Positions 11,276-20,014 of a stretch of DNA of 64,000 nucleotides are shown here, one piece after another. Every line of letters begins with the position of its first letter. The stretch's first letter is position 1. The stretch is taken from the NCBI RefSeq assembly GCF_020510525.1, contig NZ_CP075188.1:1612001-1676000 (forward strand), read 5' to 3'. The notes below the pieces were generated by a model. It did not search any database. It was not told where the DNA came from and saw nothing but the letters and a program-made list of their open reading frames with translations. The position numbers and the translations under genes were made by a program. The DNA is from Quatrionicoccus australiensis (lineage in GTDB: Bacteria; Pseudomonadota; Gammaproteobacteria; Burkholderiales; Rhodocyclaceae).

Positions 11276-12976
11276 ATGAAACTGCAAATCGAACGCCCGC
11301 ATATCGAGGCGATGATCCAGGCTTTTCCGCGTCTTGATTTTGTCCGGGAGCAATTGCGCTTCGGCAACAAGGTCGAACTTTCCTTCAGCCAATTGACTGA
11401 CGAGGAACTCGCCTTCCTCGAAGATTTGTATGCCAGGGGCGGGCCGGAGCTGCGGGCGCGCGGCGCGCAGATCGCCACCTTGCAGAAGGCGATGCGCGAG
11501 GGCGGCCGGCGTTTCGAGCCGGAGGAGCTGGAAATGGCGGTGCCGGCCATCGCCCGCTACCTGGCCGAAGGTTCGACGCGCGGCTGGGTGTTTTCGGCGA
11601 CCATCACCGGCAAGCCGCTGGCCTACGTGGTGACGCGCCTCGACTACACGCCGCCGTCGGAAGAGGAAACTGGCAAGATCTTTGTAGAACTCAAAGCCAA
11701 TGCCCGCGCCCGCATGGCGACGGCGACGGTGCGCATCACCGGGCCGGACATCGCCGGTCGCAATATCGCCGAAATCCTCGCCGCCAAGGGCTTTGTCAAG
11801 GAAACGCCGGAACTGCTGCAAAGCTACGACGAAGGCGCGGCGCGCTATTTCGACTGGCGGGCGCAGTACGGCGCGCAGTTCGCCGGCACCGGCGTCGGCT
11901 ATTTCGCCGAGAATCCGACGGCGACGCATCGCGATACCGATTACACGCGCAAGGACATGATCATCTTGTCTTCGACCGGCAGCCCGTCGCGCCTGGTCAA
12001 CGATGAAAGCATCCTCGGCGAGCGCGTGCTGGCACTCGATGCGACCGGCGACATCATGGCCAAGTTCGTGCGCCGCGTCGCACGCAATTCGCGCCTCTCC
12101 AACAAGGAGGAGGCGGAGGTCGAGGAAACCCAGGCCAGCATGCCGAAGGGGATGTTCACCGAACTGCCGGTGCATTTCTACATCCTGATGTTCCACCTCG
12201 AACTGCACCATTACGTCTGGGTGCATGTGGACGACATGGAACCTTATGTCTACCAGCCGGAACTCAAGGACAAGCTGGTGCTGCCGCCCGAGCAGACCGA
12301 CCTGATCGACATCCTGACCGCCGAGATGGATGTGCTGATGGACGACATCGTCGCCGGCAAGTCGGGCGGCACGACGGTGCTCTGCGCCGGGCCGGCCGGG
12401 GTCGGCAAGACGCTGACGGCCGAGGTGTACTCGGAAATCATCAAGCGCCCGCTGTATCGCGTGCATTCCGGGCAACTGGGGCTCAATGTCGCGGCCATGG
12501 AAGTGGCGCTCAAGGAAGTGCTGACCCGCGCCCAGCGCTGGGGCGCGGTCATGCTCATCGACGAGGCCGACGTGTACATCAAGAAGCGCGACGACAACAT
12601 CACGATGAATGCCGTGGTCGGCGTCTTCCTGCGCGTGCTGGAATATTTCAATGGCTTGCTCTTCCTGACCACCAACCGGGTCGATGACATCGACGAAGCC
12701 ATCGTTTCGCGCTGCATCGCGCTGATCAAGTTTCATCCGCCGACACGCGCCGACCGGCGCAAGATCTGGGGCGTCATGAGCGAGCAGTTCGGCTTGCCCG
12801 TCGCGCCGGAGCTGCTCGAACGCCTGCCCGACATCTTCCCGGAGGCGACCGGGCGCGACATCAAGGGGCTGGCCAAGCTGGTCGCCAAGTACTGCAACCA
12901 GAAACAGGTGGCGCCGGGCGTCGATGTCTTCCGGCGCTGCTCGATGTTCCGCGGCATGGAGGTGGTCGAGGCTTAG
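11276..12976 (+). CDS. AAA+ family ATPase
   Basis: I start at ATG 11276 (566 residues), which has GGAG about ten bases upstream. The frame is open further upstream but reads through the inverted-repeat element. The C-terminal half is a single AAA+ module: Walker A (GPAGVGKT, about residues 372-379), Walker B (MLIDEAD, about 424-430), a sensor-1 TTN and an arginine in SRC that could serve as the arginine finger. The N-terminal 350 residues match no domain I know. The family remodels or unfolds proteins; the substrate is unknown. The short region 11151-11275 upstream shows no gene. Confidence 0.85.
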   Translation: MKLQIERPHIEAMIQAFPRLDFVREQLRFGNKVELSFSQLTDEELAFLEDLYARGGPELRARGAQIATLQKAMREGGRRFEPEELEMAVPAIARYLAEGSTRGWVFSATITGKPLAYVVTRLDYTPPSEEETGKIFVELKANARARMATATVRITGPDIAGRNIAEILAAKGFVKETPELLQSYDEGAARYFDWRAQYGAQFAGTGVGYFAENPTATHRDTDYTRKDMIILSSTGSPSRLVNDESILGERVLALDATGDIMAKFVRRVARNSRLSNKEEAEVEETQASMPKGMFTELPVHFYILMFHLELHHYVWVHVDDMEPYVYQPELKDKLVLPPEQTDLIDILTAEMDVLMDDIVAGKSGGTTVLCAGPAGVGKTLTAEVYSEIIKRPLYRVHSGQLGLNVAAMEVALKEVLTRAQRWGAVMLIDEADVYIKKRDDNITMNAVVGVFLRVLEYFNGLLFLTTNRVDDIDEAIVSRCIALIKFHPPTRADRRKIWGVMSEQFGLPVAPELLERLPDIFPEATGRDIKGLAKLVAKYCNQKQVAPGVDVFRRCSMFRGMEVVEA

Positions 12977-13102
12977 GCGGTCTTCGCTTCCGGCAGCGAG
13001 GCGGCGATCGGCGAGCCGTCCCGCTGCTGGCGGGGCTCGATTGCGTTGTTCGTCCGCTCGTTGGGTGAATTTCCCGATGCGGCGTTGTTAGAATCGGGCC
13101 CC

Positions 13103-14908
13103 ATGAACAGTCCAGCTGCGCGATTCTTCCGGCGTCTCTTTCCGGCCATGCTCCTGCTTGCCGCCGCCGTCCAGGCGCAGGAGAGCGTGCGGATCGGCGT
13201 CCTTGCCTGGCAAGGGCTGGAAGAAGCCGAAGTGCACTGGTCGTCGCTGGCCGGACAACTCGAGAAACGCCTGCCCGGCAAACGCGTCGAGCTCATCCAT
13301 ACCGATCTGGCCGGCATGGCGGCGGCCCTGCGGGCGCGGGAGCTGGATTTCGTCATGACCAATCCCGGGCATTACGTGATGCTGGAAGCGGAAACCGGCA
13401 TTTCCCGGATTGCCACGCAGGTCGGCAGCGGCTTCGCCGATCCCGCGCATGTGGTCGGGTCGGCTGTGGTCGTCAGGCGGGAGCGACAGGATATCCGTTC
13501 CCTGGAGGACTTGCGCGGCAAGCGCCTGGCTGCCGTATCCCCCGATGCCTTCGGCGGTTACCAGGTGATCTGGGCCGAACTGCGGCGGGCCGGCCTCGAT
13601 CCGGAGCGCGGCCAGGTCGCGCTGCAATTCACGGATTTCCCGATGGCGCGCGTGATCGATGCCGTGCGCAAGGGTGAGGCTGATGCAGGCGTGCTGCGTG
13701 CCTGCCTGCTCGAATATCTCGAGCGCGAAGGTGTTTTGCCGCCCGGCGAGTTGCAGGTCGTCGCCGTCCGGTCGACGTCCTCCCCGTGCCAGGTTTCGTC
13801 GCCGCTCTATCCGGGTTGGGCCTTTGCCGCGGCAGCCGGGACGCCGCCGGCGCTGGCTCGCGATGTCCTGCTCGCCTTGCTGTCACTGGCGCCGGATGCG
13901 ACCGGATCGTCGTGGAGCGTGCCGGCCGATTACCACGCCGTCTACGCGCTGTTTCGCGAGTTGCAGATCGGTCCCTACGCGGTATTGCGCGAGACCGCCT
14001 GGTCTTCCCTGGCGCGCCGCTACTGGCCGTGGCTGGTCGGACTGCTCTGCCTGATGCTGGCCGGGGGCGCCTATACCTTGCATGTCGAGCACCTGGTTCA
14101 GCGTCGCACCCGCGAGCTGAGCCGGGCTCTCGACGAACGGCATCGTCTCGAAGCGACCCTGCAGGCCGGACAGCAGCAGATGGAGCACCTGTCGCGCCTG
14201 TCGATTCTTGGCGAACTGGCCGGCACGCTGGCGCATGAACTGAACCAGCCGCTGGCGGCGATCGGCAATTACGCCCGCAGCCTGTTGCGCCGGCAGCAAC
14301 GTGACCAGTTGTCGGCGTCCGCTCTGCAGCAGGCGGCGGAAGAGATTGCCGGCGAGTCCGAGCGTGCCGCCGGCATTCTCGCCGGCATTCGCGCCTTTGC
14401 CCGCAAGCGCGCGCGGGTCCGCGAAATCTGCGACATGGCCGAACTGGTCCGCGAAGCTGCCGGGTTGATGCGCGGCATGACGGCCGGCGGCCCCAAGATC
14501 GAACTGCTGGATGCCTTGCCCGAGCAGCAGCGGCATGTTTGCGTCGATCCCCTGCAGATTCAGCAGGTCTTGCTCAACCTCTTCAAGAATGCCTGGGATG
14601 CCCAGCAAGGCGTGCATGTCGAGGCCCCGATCGAAGTGACTTTGCAGGTCGTCGATACGACCTGCCGGATTGCCGTGCGCGACCATGGCGTCGGTCTGGC
14701 ACCGGAGGTGGACGCGCACCTGTTCGAAGCCTTTTTTACAACCAAACCGGAGGGGCTGGGCTTGGGATTGTCGATTTGCAAGACCATCGTCGAGGCGCAT
14801 GCCGGCGAAATGCAGGCGCTGCCCGCCGCGCCCGGTCCCGGCACGGTATTCTGGTTCAGCTTGCCGCTGGTCGCCGCCGGCGCCGCGGCGTCGGGAGAGG
14901 AAAAATGA
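13103..14908 (+). CDS. TtrS-like sensor histidine kinase with PhnD-type periplasmic domain
   Basis: A 601-residue membrane kinase. After a signal sequence (about residues 1-25) comes a PhnD/TtrS-like periplasmic ligand-binding domain (about 26-270; TNPGHYVMLEAETGI is typical). A membrane span lies at about 306-328, then a His-kinase core with the phosphorylated His near residue 378 in AHELNQPLAAIGNYARS and ATPase motifs (NAWDA; DHGVGL; GLGLGLSICKTIVEAH). This is the architecture of TtrS, the tetrathionate sensor of enterobacteria. I start at ATG 13103 because it opens directly at the signal peptide. It overlaps its response regulator by four bases (ATGA), and the next gene encodes a TsdA-fused cytochrome. 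A sulfur-oxyanion signal is therefore likely, by inference. Confidence 0.9.
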   Translation: MNSPAARFFRRLFPAMLLLAAAVQAQESVRIGVLAWQGLEEAEVHWSSLAGQLEKRLPGKRVELIHTDLAGMAAALRARELDFVMTNPGHYVMLEAETGISRIATQVGSGFADPAHVVGSAVVVRRERQDIRSLEDLRGKRLAAVSPDAFGGYQVIWAELRRAGLDPERGQVALQFTDFPMARVIDAVRKGEADAGVLRACLLEYLEREGVLPPGELQVVAVRSTSSPCQVSSPLYPGWAFAAAAGTPPALARDVLLALLSLAPDATGSSWSVPADYHAVYALFRELQIGPYAVLRETAWSSLARRYWPWLVGLLCLMLAGGAYTLHVEHLVQRRTRELSRALDERHRLEATLQAGQQQMEHLSRLSILGELAGTLAHELNQPLAAIGNYARSLLRRQQRDQLSASALQQAAEEIAGESERAAGILAGIRAFARKRARVREICDMAELVREAAGLMRGMTAGGPKIELLDALPEQQRHVCVDPLQIQQVLLNLFKNAWDAQQGVHVEAPIEVTLQVVDTTCRIAVRDHGVGLAPEVDAHLFEAFFTTKPEGLGLGLSICKTIVEAHAGEMQALPAAPGPGTVFWFSLPLVAAGAAASGEEK

Positions 14909-15540
14909 TGGCAGGGAAGGATGTACCGGTCATTCACGTGGTTGACGACGAAGCGCCGTTTCGCCGTTCCTTGTTGTTCCTGCTTGAATCGATGGGCTGG
15001 ACTGCCGTCGGGCACGAATCGGCGGAAGCCTTCATGCAGGCCGCCCCGGCCTTTCCGGCGGGCGGCGGCTGCCTGGTCCTCGATATCCGGATGCCGCGTC
15101 TCAGCGGCCTGGAGTTGCAGCGCCGCCTGCAGGCCGGCGGCTCGCCCTTTCCCATCATCTTCATGACCGGGCATGGCGACGTCGAACTGGCCGTCCAGGC
15201 GATGAAGGCGGGGGCGATCGATTTCCTGCAGAAGCCGTTCAAGGACCAGTTGTTTCTCGATACGGTCGAGCGCGCCGTGCATATCAGTTGCGAGCGTTAC
15301 CTGGAAACGCGCCGGCATCAGGAAGCGCAGCAGGTGCTTGAGCGCCTGTCGGTGCGCGAACGCGAGGTTGCCCGCCTGCTGGCGCAGGGCCTCGCCAACA
15401 AGGAAGTCGCTCGCCTGCTCAAGATCAGCGACAACACGGTTCACGTCCATCGCCAGCATGTCATGGAAAAAACCGGTACCGGCAGTGCCGCCGAACTGGC
15501 GCGCCTCATCCTGCGGGCTGATCCGGGCGGTCTCGACTAA
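14905..15540 (+). CDS. TtrR/FixJ-type response regulator
   Basis: A 211-residue two-domain regulator that partners the kinase just upstream, with an ATGA overlap at 14905-14908. The receiver domain has the acidic pair D14-D15, the phospho-acceptor D60 (VLDIRMP) and a conserved K in FLQKPF. The C-terminal LuxR-type HTH (LSVREREVARLLAQG ... NTVHVHRQHVMEK) is typical of the FixJ/TtrR group. Phosphorylation would promote DNA binding. The likely target is the promoter of the cytochrome gene that begins 97 bases downstream, where an inverted repeat is visible. Confidence 0.92.
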   Translation: MMAGKDVPVIHVVDDEAPFRRSLLFLLESMGWTAVGHESAEAFMQAAPAFPAGGGCLVLDIRMPRLSGLELQRRLQAGGSPFPIIFMTGHGDVELAVQAMKAGAIDFLQKPFKDQLFLDTVERAVHISCERYLETRRHQEAQQVLERLSVREREVARLLAQGLANKEVARLLKISDNTVHVHRQHVMEKTGTGSAAELARLILRADPGGLD

Positions 15541-15600
15541 TCGGTTTCGGCTATTGCGCTAAACGGACTCCCGGATGGCGGAGTAGCACCGGGCTCCCTA

Positions 15601-15620
15601 GACTTGCTCCCAAACAAGTC
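15601..15620. promoter_or_regulatory. Inverted repeat in the leader of the cytochrome/TsdA gene
   Basis: GACTTG and its reverse complement CAAGTC are separated by eight bases, directly upstream of the ribosome site (GAGGGAG) of the five-haem cytochrome gene. It could be an operator for the adjacent response regulator or an mRNA hairpin near the start codon. A second, weaker CCCGG/CCGGG pair lies at about 15572-15593. Confidence 0.4.
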
Positions 15621-15637
15621 AAAGAGGGAGTATCAGC

Positions 15638-17716
15638 ATGATGAGCAAAAAATCCGGACAGCCGGCGGCTGTTCAAGCACTGGGAAAATACTTGCGCAAG
15701 GTGCTGCGCAACTGCGTCGGCATGGGCCTGGCGCTGGCCGTTTCGGCGGCCGCGGCGGCCGATGCGACGAGCCTGGAACGCGGGCGTTACCTGGCGCAAC
15801 TGGGCGATTGCGTCGCCTGCCACACGGCGGAGAAAGGCACGCCGATGGCCGGCGGCCGGGCCCTCGAAACGCCCTTCGGCAAGCTCTACTCGACCAATAT
15901 CACGCCGGACAAGGAAAGCGGCATCGGCGGCTACAGCTTCGCGCAGTTCGATCGCGCCATGCGCAAGGGGGTTGCGGCAGATGGCCACAATCTCTACCCG
16001 GCGATGCCTTATCCGTCCTATGCCAAGATGAGCGGCGAGGACATGCAGGCCCTCTACGCCTACCTGATGCAAGGTCTGCCGGCGGTCAAGCAGGAGAACA
16101 AGCCGAGCGAAATGGCATGGCCGTTCAGCATGCGCTGGGGCCTGGCGATCTGGAACTGGTTCTTCCTCGACGACACGCCTTATCAGGCAAATACGACCCA
16201 GGACGCGGTCTGGAACCGTGGCGCCTATCTGGTGCAGGGTCTCGGCCACTGCGGCGCCTGCCATACGCCGCGCGGCATCGCCTTCCAGGAAAAGGCGATG
16301 AGCGACGCCGGCGCGAAGGGCGAGTACTTCCTCGCCGGTGAAACCGTCGAATCCTGGCGGGCGCTCAGCCTGCGCAACCTGTGGACGGTCGAGGATACGG
16401 CGCTGTTTCTGAAAACCGGGCAGAACCGCTTTGCGACGGCTTCGGGCAGCATGACCGAAGTCATTTCGCACAGCACGCAACATATCAGGGACGAAGACCT
16501 GACGGCCATCGCCACCTATCTGAAATCCCTGCCGCCCGGCCCCTATGACAAGCCGATTCAGGCTGCCACGGCAAAGCCGGTGGCGCTCGCCAGGGTTCCG
16601 GAAACCTTGTTTACGACGCGCGGCGGCCTCGGTTACATCCAGTTCTGCGGCGATTGCCATCGCGCCGATGGCGGCGGTGTGGACAAAATCTTCCCGACCC
16701 TGGCCGGCAATCCGACGGTGATTTCGAAGGATGCCTCGACGCTGGTGCACATCATTCTGACCGGCGGCCAGACGGCGGCGACGGCGACGCATCCGCGGGT
16801 GTTCACGATGCCCGCCTTTGCCCGCCTGGGCGACAGGGAGCTGGCCGAAATCCTCAGTTTTGTGCGCGCCAGCTGGGGTGATGGCGCCCCACCGGTCGAC
16901 GTCGCTACAGTGAGCAAAATGCGCGCCGAACTCGATCCCAAGACGACCGATTCGAGCAAGTTCGACACGCCGCGCCTGGCCGACATGCTGGCCGCGGCCA
17001 ATGCCGAGCAACTGGTGCGCGGCATGCGCCTCAACCTGGAAACGCGGACCCTGTTGCCCGATCATGTCGGCGATCAACTCAATTGCACGAGCTGTCACCT
17101 GAATGCCGGTACCGTGGCCGACGGTTCGCCCTATGTCGGCGTCTCCGCCTTCTTCCCGAGCTACGGGGCGCGGGCGGGCAAGATCATCACGCTGGAAGAG
17201 CGCATCAACGGCTGTTTCCGTCGCTCGATGAACGGCAAGCCGCTGGCCAAGGACTCGCCCGACATGCAGGCGATGGTTGCCTACTTTGACTGGATGAAGC
17301 GCGAAACCAAGCCTGAGGACAAGGTGGCGGGACGCGGTATCGGCAAGATCGACAAGAAAATCGTGCCCAACAGCGAAAACGGCAGGAAAATCTATGCCGA
17401 TCAATGTGCGATCTGCCACGGCGAGAACGGCGAGGGGTTGAAGAATGCCGCCGGCCAGATGGTCTACCCGCCGCTGTGGGGTGACGAGTCCTTCAACATC
17501 GGCGCCGGCATGGCCCGCACCTATACGGCCGCCGCCTTCGTCAAGCGCAACATGCCGATCGGCTTCCACGACAAGTTCCCGCTCGGCCAGGGCGGTCTCT
17601 CCGATCAGGAAGCGGTCGATGTCGCCGAATATTTCAGTCACCAGCCGCGCCCGGACTTCCCGGACAAGGTCAAGGACTGGCCGAAGGATCCCAAGCCGAG
17701 CGACGCCCGTTATTGA
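15638..17716 (+). CDS. Five-haem cytochrome c: triheme dehydrogenase-type cytochrome fused to TsdA-like thiosulfate dehydrogenase
   Basis: A 692-residue exported protein. A signal peptide (about residues 1-43) is followed by three CxxCH motifs (near C58, C205 and C337) in a layout typical of the cytochrome c subunit of membrane alcohol or gluconate dehydrogenases. From about residue 455 the protein is TsdA-like. It has CTSCH (C483) in CTSCHLNAGT, a cysteine near position 526 in the segment INGCFRRS that matches the unusual Cys haem ligand of TsdA, CAICH (C590), and PPLWGDESFNIGAGMAR. TsdA oxidises two thiosulfate to tetrathionate, or the reverse. The N-terminal part would be the electron conduit. 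It follows a TtrSR-like pair and ends at a strong terminator. The domain identity is strong; direction and substrate are inferred. Confidence 0.88.
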   Translation: MMSKKSGQPAAVQALGKYLRKVLRNCVGMGLALAVSAAAAADATSLERGRYLAQLGDCVACHTAEKGTPMAGGRALETPFGKLYSTNITPDKESGIGGYSFAQFDRAMRKGVAADGHNLYPAMPYPSYAKMSGEDMQALYAYLMQGLPAVKQENKPSEMAWPFSMRWGLAIWNWFFLDDTPYQANTTQDAVWNRGAYLVQGLGHCGACHTPRGIAFQEKAMSDAGAKGEYFLAGETVESWRALSLRNLWTVEDTALFLKTGQNRFATASGSMTEVISHSTQHIRDEDLTAIATYLKSLPPGPYDKPIQAATAKPVALARVPETLFTTRGGLGYIQFCGDCHRADGGGVDKIFPTLAGNPTVISKDASTLVHIILTGGQTAATATHPRVFTMPAFARLGDRELAEILSFVRASWGDGAPPVDVATVSKMRAELDPKTTDSSKFDTPRLADMLAAANAEQLVRGMRLNLETRTLLPDHVGDQLNCTSCHLNAGTVADGSPYVGVSAFFPSYGARAGKIITLEERINGCFRRSMNGKPLAKDSPDMQAMVAYFDWMKRETKPEDKVAGRGIGKIDKKIVPNSENGRKIYADQCAICHGENGEGLKNAAGQMVYPPLWGDESFNIGAGMARTYTAAAFVKRNMPIGFHDKFPLGQGGLSDQEAVDVAEYFSHQPRPDFPDKVKDWPKDPKPSDARY

Positions 17717-17743
17717 TTACGCCACGCTGCTTTCATTTGTAAC

Positions 17744-17772
17744 AGCCGCTCCCTCCGGGGGGCGGCTTTTTT
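17744..17772 (+). terminator. Intrinsic terminator of the cytochrome/TsdA gene
   Basis: Stem AGCCGC / GCGGCT around a C/G-rich loop, followed directly by a run of six T residues. It lies 27 bases after the stop codon and abuts the convergent TPR-like gene. Confidence 0.85.
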
Positions 17773-18250
17773 AACCCGGCAGTCCTTGCATGCTCAAGCG
17801 GGTTTCTTCCAGCAGAGCAGCAACGACCGAGCCACCAACAGCATCTTCCGGATCCATGGCGATGACGCGGGCTATCATGTCAGCTGCCAAGGGCAACTGG
17901 TCGCTGCGCAGATGCACGAAGGCCAGGCCTTTGAGTGCAGCGAGGGCATTGCCCGGGGCGGATTTCCAGAGCCGCCAGTCAGCCGGCAAGCCAGCGAGTG
18001 CGGCGGCTGCCTCCAGCCAGTTGCGGGCAGCGGGCAGGGCTTTGTCGAATTGTCGACAGCGGTTGTAGTGTTTGACCAGGCAGCGATGCGCGGGAAGCGT
18101 CTGCGGTGCCAGCGCCAGGACTGCGAGAAAGCTGCGTTCGGCCAGCGCCGGATCGCTAAAATGGGCGGCAACTCCTTGTTGCAAAAGCAGATCGATCTCG
18201 GGTGGCAGTTTGCCGAAGTCGAGCTTTTCATCGTCGTCGTCAGGTGTCAT
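17771..18250 (-). CDS. TPR-like protein of unknown function
   Basis: A 159-residue soluble protein with helical pairs resembling tetratricopeptide repeats (ERSFLAVLALAPQTLPAHRCLVKHY and the C-terminal AADMIARVIAMDPEDAVGG). It begins with an acidic stretch (MTPDDDDEKLD). I choose ATG 18250, which has GGAAG ten bases upstream; an in-frame codon at 18319 has no such support. TPR-like proteins mediate protein contacts; no partner can be named. It diverges from the IsdG-like monooxygenase gene with 88 bases between starts. Confidence 0.78.
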   Translation of the reverse strand: MTPDDDDEKLDFGKLPPEIDLLLQQGVAAHFSDPALAERSFLAVLALAPQTLPAHRCLVKHYNRCRQFDKALPAARNWLEAAAALAGLPADWRLWKSAPGNALAALKGLAFVHLRSDQLPLAADMIARVIAMDPEDAVGGSVVAALLEETRLSMQGLPG

Positions 18251-18338
18251 GTGCGAAGCTTCCTTCTGTTGCGGTCGGGTGGCACGGAATAAGCAACAAG
18301 CGTGCACGAGCCGTTTCAATCTTTACTCAGGAGGTCGC

Positions 18339-18644
18339 ATGTTTCTCGCAATGAACCGTTTTCGCATCGCACTCGGCAAGGAAGATGCCTTTGTCGAGCA
18401 CTGGCGCAATCGCAACAGTTATCTCGGCGAAGTGCCGGGTTTCATCAGTTTCAACCTGCTGCGCGGCGACACCAACGCAGAGCGCACCTTGTTTGCCTCG
18501 CACACGATTTGGGAATCGGAACAGGCCTTTGCCGACTGGACGCAGTCCGAGGCTTTCCGCAAGGCGCACATGGCGGCCGGCCATTCGCCGCGCGATTTCT
18601 ACCTCGGGCTGCCGCTGCTCGAATTGTTCGAAGCCGTGCTCTGA
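18339..18644 (+). CDS. Antibiotic biosynthesis monooxygenase (ABM) domain protein, IsdG-like
   Basis: A 101-residue protein made of one ABM ferredoxin-like domain. It has the pattern MNRFRIALGKEDAFVEHW, then GFISFNLLRGD, and ASHTIWESEQAFADWTQS followed by FRKAH, which is the arrangement of IsdG/HmoA-type haem-degrading monooxygenases. The start at 18339 has a perfect ribosome site (CAGGAGG). These enzymes open haem without a partner protein, or act as small quinone-forming oxygenases. The neighbour nnrS encodes a haem protein linked to nitric oxide, so a role in haem handling is plausible but inferred. Confidence 0.85.
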   Translation: MFLAMNRFRIALGKEDAFVEHWRNRNSYLGEVPGFISFNLLRGDTNAERTLFASHTIWESEQAFADWTQSEAFRKAHMAAGHSPRDFYLGLPLLELFEAVL

Positions 18645-18675
18645 GCGGTCGACGGCCTTTTTGCGGCAAAAACCG

Positions 18676-19836
18676 TCAGTGTTCCTTGCCGTCGATGCGC
18701 GGCTGCAGCAGGGCGGGAACGTGGCGGATGGCGAGAATGGCGTAGCAGGCAAACCAGCAGGCGGCGGCGAGCTGGATCCAGAGAAGGTAGAGGGCAGGAT
18801 AAAGCTGCGGCAGCACGATGCGTAGTGCGAGCGCGCCGAGCATGATGTACAGCGTCGCCTTGTCGAGCGTATCAAAGACGACCTTGCGCCCGGTGTGGCC
18901 CTGGCTGATGCGGATCAGCATGGCCGGAATGACGCAGCCCATGGCGCCGAAGGTGAATAGGTGCACCGAGACACTGCCGACCCAGACGAAATTGACGACA
19001 TGACCCAGCGCTTCGATCAGCAACTGGCCGACGATGGCCAGGTAGCCGACGTACATGATGCCGATGTCGATGCGGCGCAGCGCGAGCTGCGGTTTCCAGA
19101 ACACGAAGCGGATGCCGAGCAGCACGGCGAGCGTCAGCGAGAGCGCAGCGGTCAACGGTCGTGGCAGGGCCATTTCCATGACCAGGATCAGGCCGAGCAG
19201 CTTGATCGCCATGTCCAGTAGCGGGTGGCGCAGGATCTGCGCCTGGAAGGCCGCTTTCATGAACCCGGTCAGCGTGCGTTCGAGCATGACGAGAAAGGCG
19301 AGGCGGAAGAGCCCCATGCTCATGCTGTAGCCGGCCGTGAAGTTGTCACCGTTGAGCATCAGGTACTTGGCGACCAGGAAGGCGGGCAGGATGATCAGGA
19401 AAAAGGCGTTGTCGCGGTAGCTGTCGCGTGCCCGGTGACGGATCAGCGTCCACATCAGCATGCCGCTGATACAGCCGAGGAAGGCGTTGTTGGAGAGCAG
19501 GAAGAGGGCGCGCGGCCAGGCGCCGCCGCAACTCATGCCGAGGCGCTCGAACAGCCAGGCGGCGGCGAGCAGCATCAGGGCCGGGCCGTGATAGCCGCGG
19601 ATATTCACCCAGTTCTTGGTCGAGGTCAGCAGGAAACCGCCGAGCACCGCCCAGCCGAAACCGAAGAACATCTCATGGGCGTGCCACTGGACCGGTGTGA
19701 AGGCATTGTCCGGTGCCGCGAGCAGGCCGCTGAAAATCAGCGCCCAGGCAACCGGCAAGGTCATGCCGGCGAGGCAGGCGAGGGTGAAGAATGGACGAAA
19801 GCCGGCCAGCCAGAGTGGATGTTTCGCGAGTTGCAT
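18676..19836 (-). CDS. nnrS: NnrS family membrane haem-copper protein
   Basis: A 386-residue protein with about twelve hydrophobic segments. It has conserved histidines typical of NnrS (PVQWHAHEMFFGF near the N-terminus; NFVWVGSVSVHLFTFGAMG in the C-terminal half) and the opening PLWLAGFRPFF. NnrS proteins protect against nitric oxide and nitrosative stress and are common in denitrifiers. I start at ATG 19836, with AAAGGTT upstream; an in-frame codon at 19929 adds residues with no family support. A full FNR/Dnr box was not found upstream, only a TTGAT half-site near 19903. Confidence 0.93.
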   Translation of the reverse strand: MQLAKHPLWLAGFRPFFTLACLAGMTLPVAWALIFSGLLAAPDNAFTPVQWHAHEMFFGFGWAVLGGFLLTSTKNWVNIRGYHGPALMLLAAAWLFERLGMSCGGAWPRALFLLSNNAFLGCISGMLMWTLIRHRARDSYRDNAFFLIILPAFLVAKYLMLNGDNFTAGYSMSMGLFRLAFLVMLERTLTGFMKAAFQAQILRHPLLDMAIKLLGLILVMEMALPRPLTAALSLTLAVLLGIRFVFWKPQLALRRIDIGIMYVGYLAIVGQLLIEALGHVVNFVWVGSVSVHLFTFGAMGCVIPAMLIRISQGHTGRKVVFDTLDKATLYIMLGALALRIVLPQLYPALYLLWIQLAAACWFACYAILAIRHVPALLQPRIDGKEH

Positions 19837-20014
19837 GTTTGAACCTTTCGGGATGGCGGGTGCCTGTTGTATTGAGTTTAGCGACAGACGCCCGTCACAT
19901 CTTTGATTTATCCCGTGCTCGTCGAGCAAGAGCCTTCACATTCGCGTAAAATTCCGGGCTTAGTCAGGCGCGCGATATCGCGATCGGGCCGGGCTGCTTT
20001 TCTGAAGGATAGCA

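Noticed and set aside
12977..13102. A small minus-strand frame between the AAA+ gene and the histidine kinase
   Set aside because: It has no ribosome site and no recognisable features, and it overlaps the kinase start region.
19890..19915. Possible FNR/Dnr box before nnrS
   Set aside because: Only the TTGAT half-site is present; the second half (CCCGT) does not fit the consensus.
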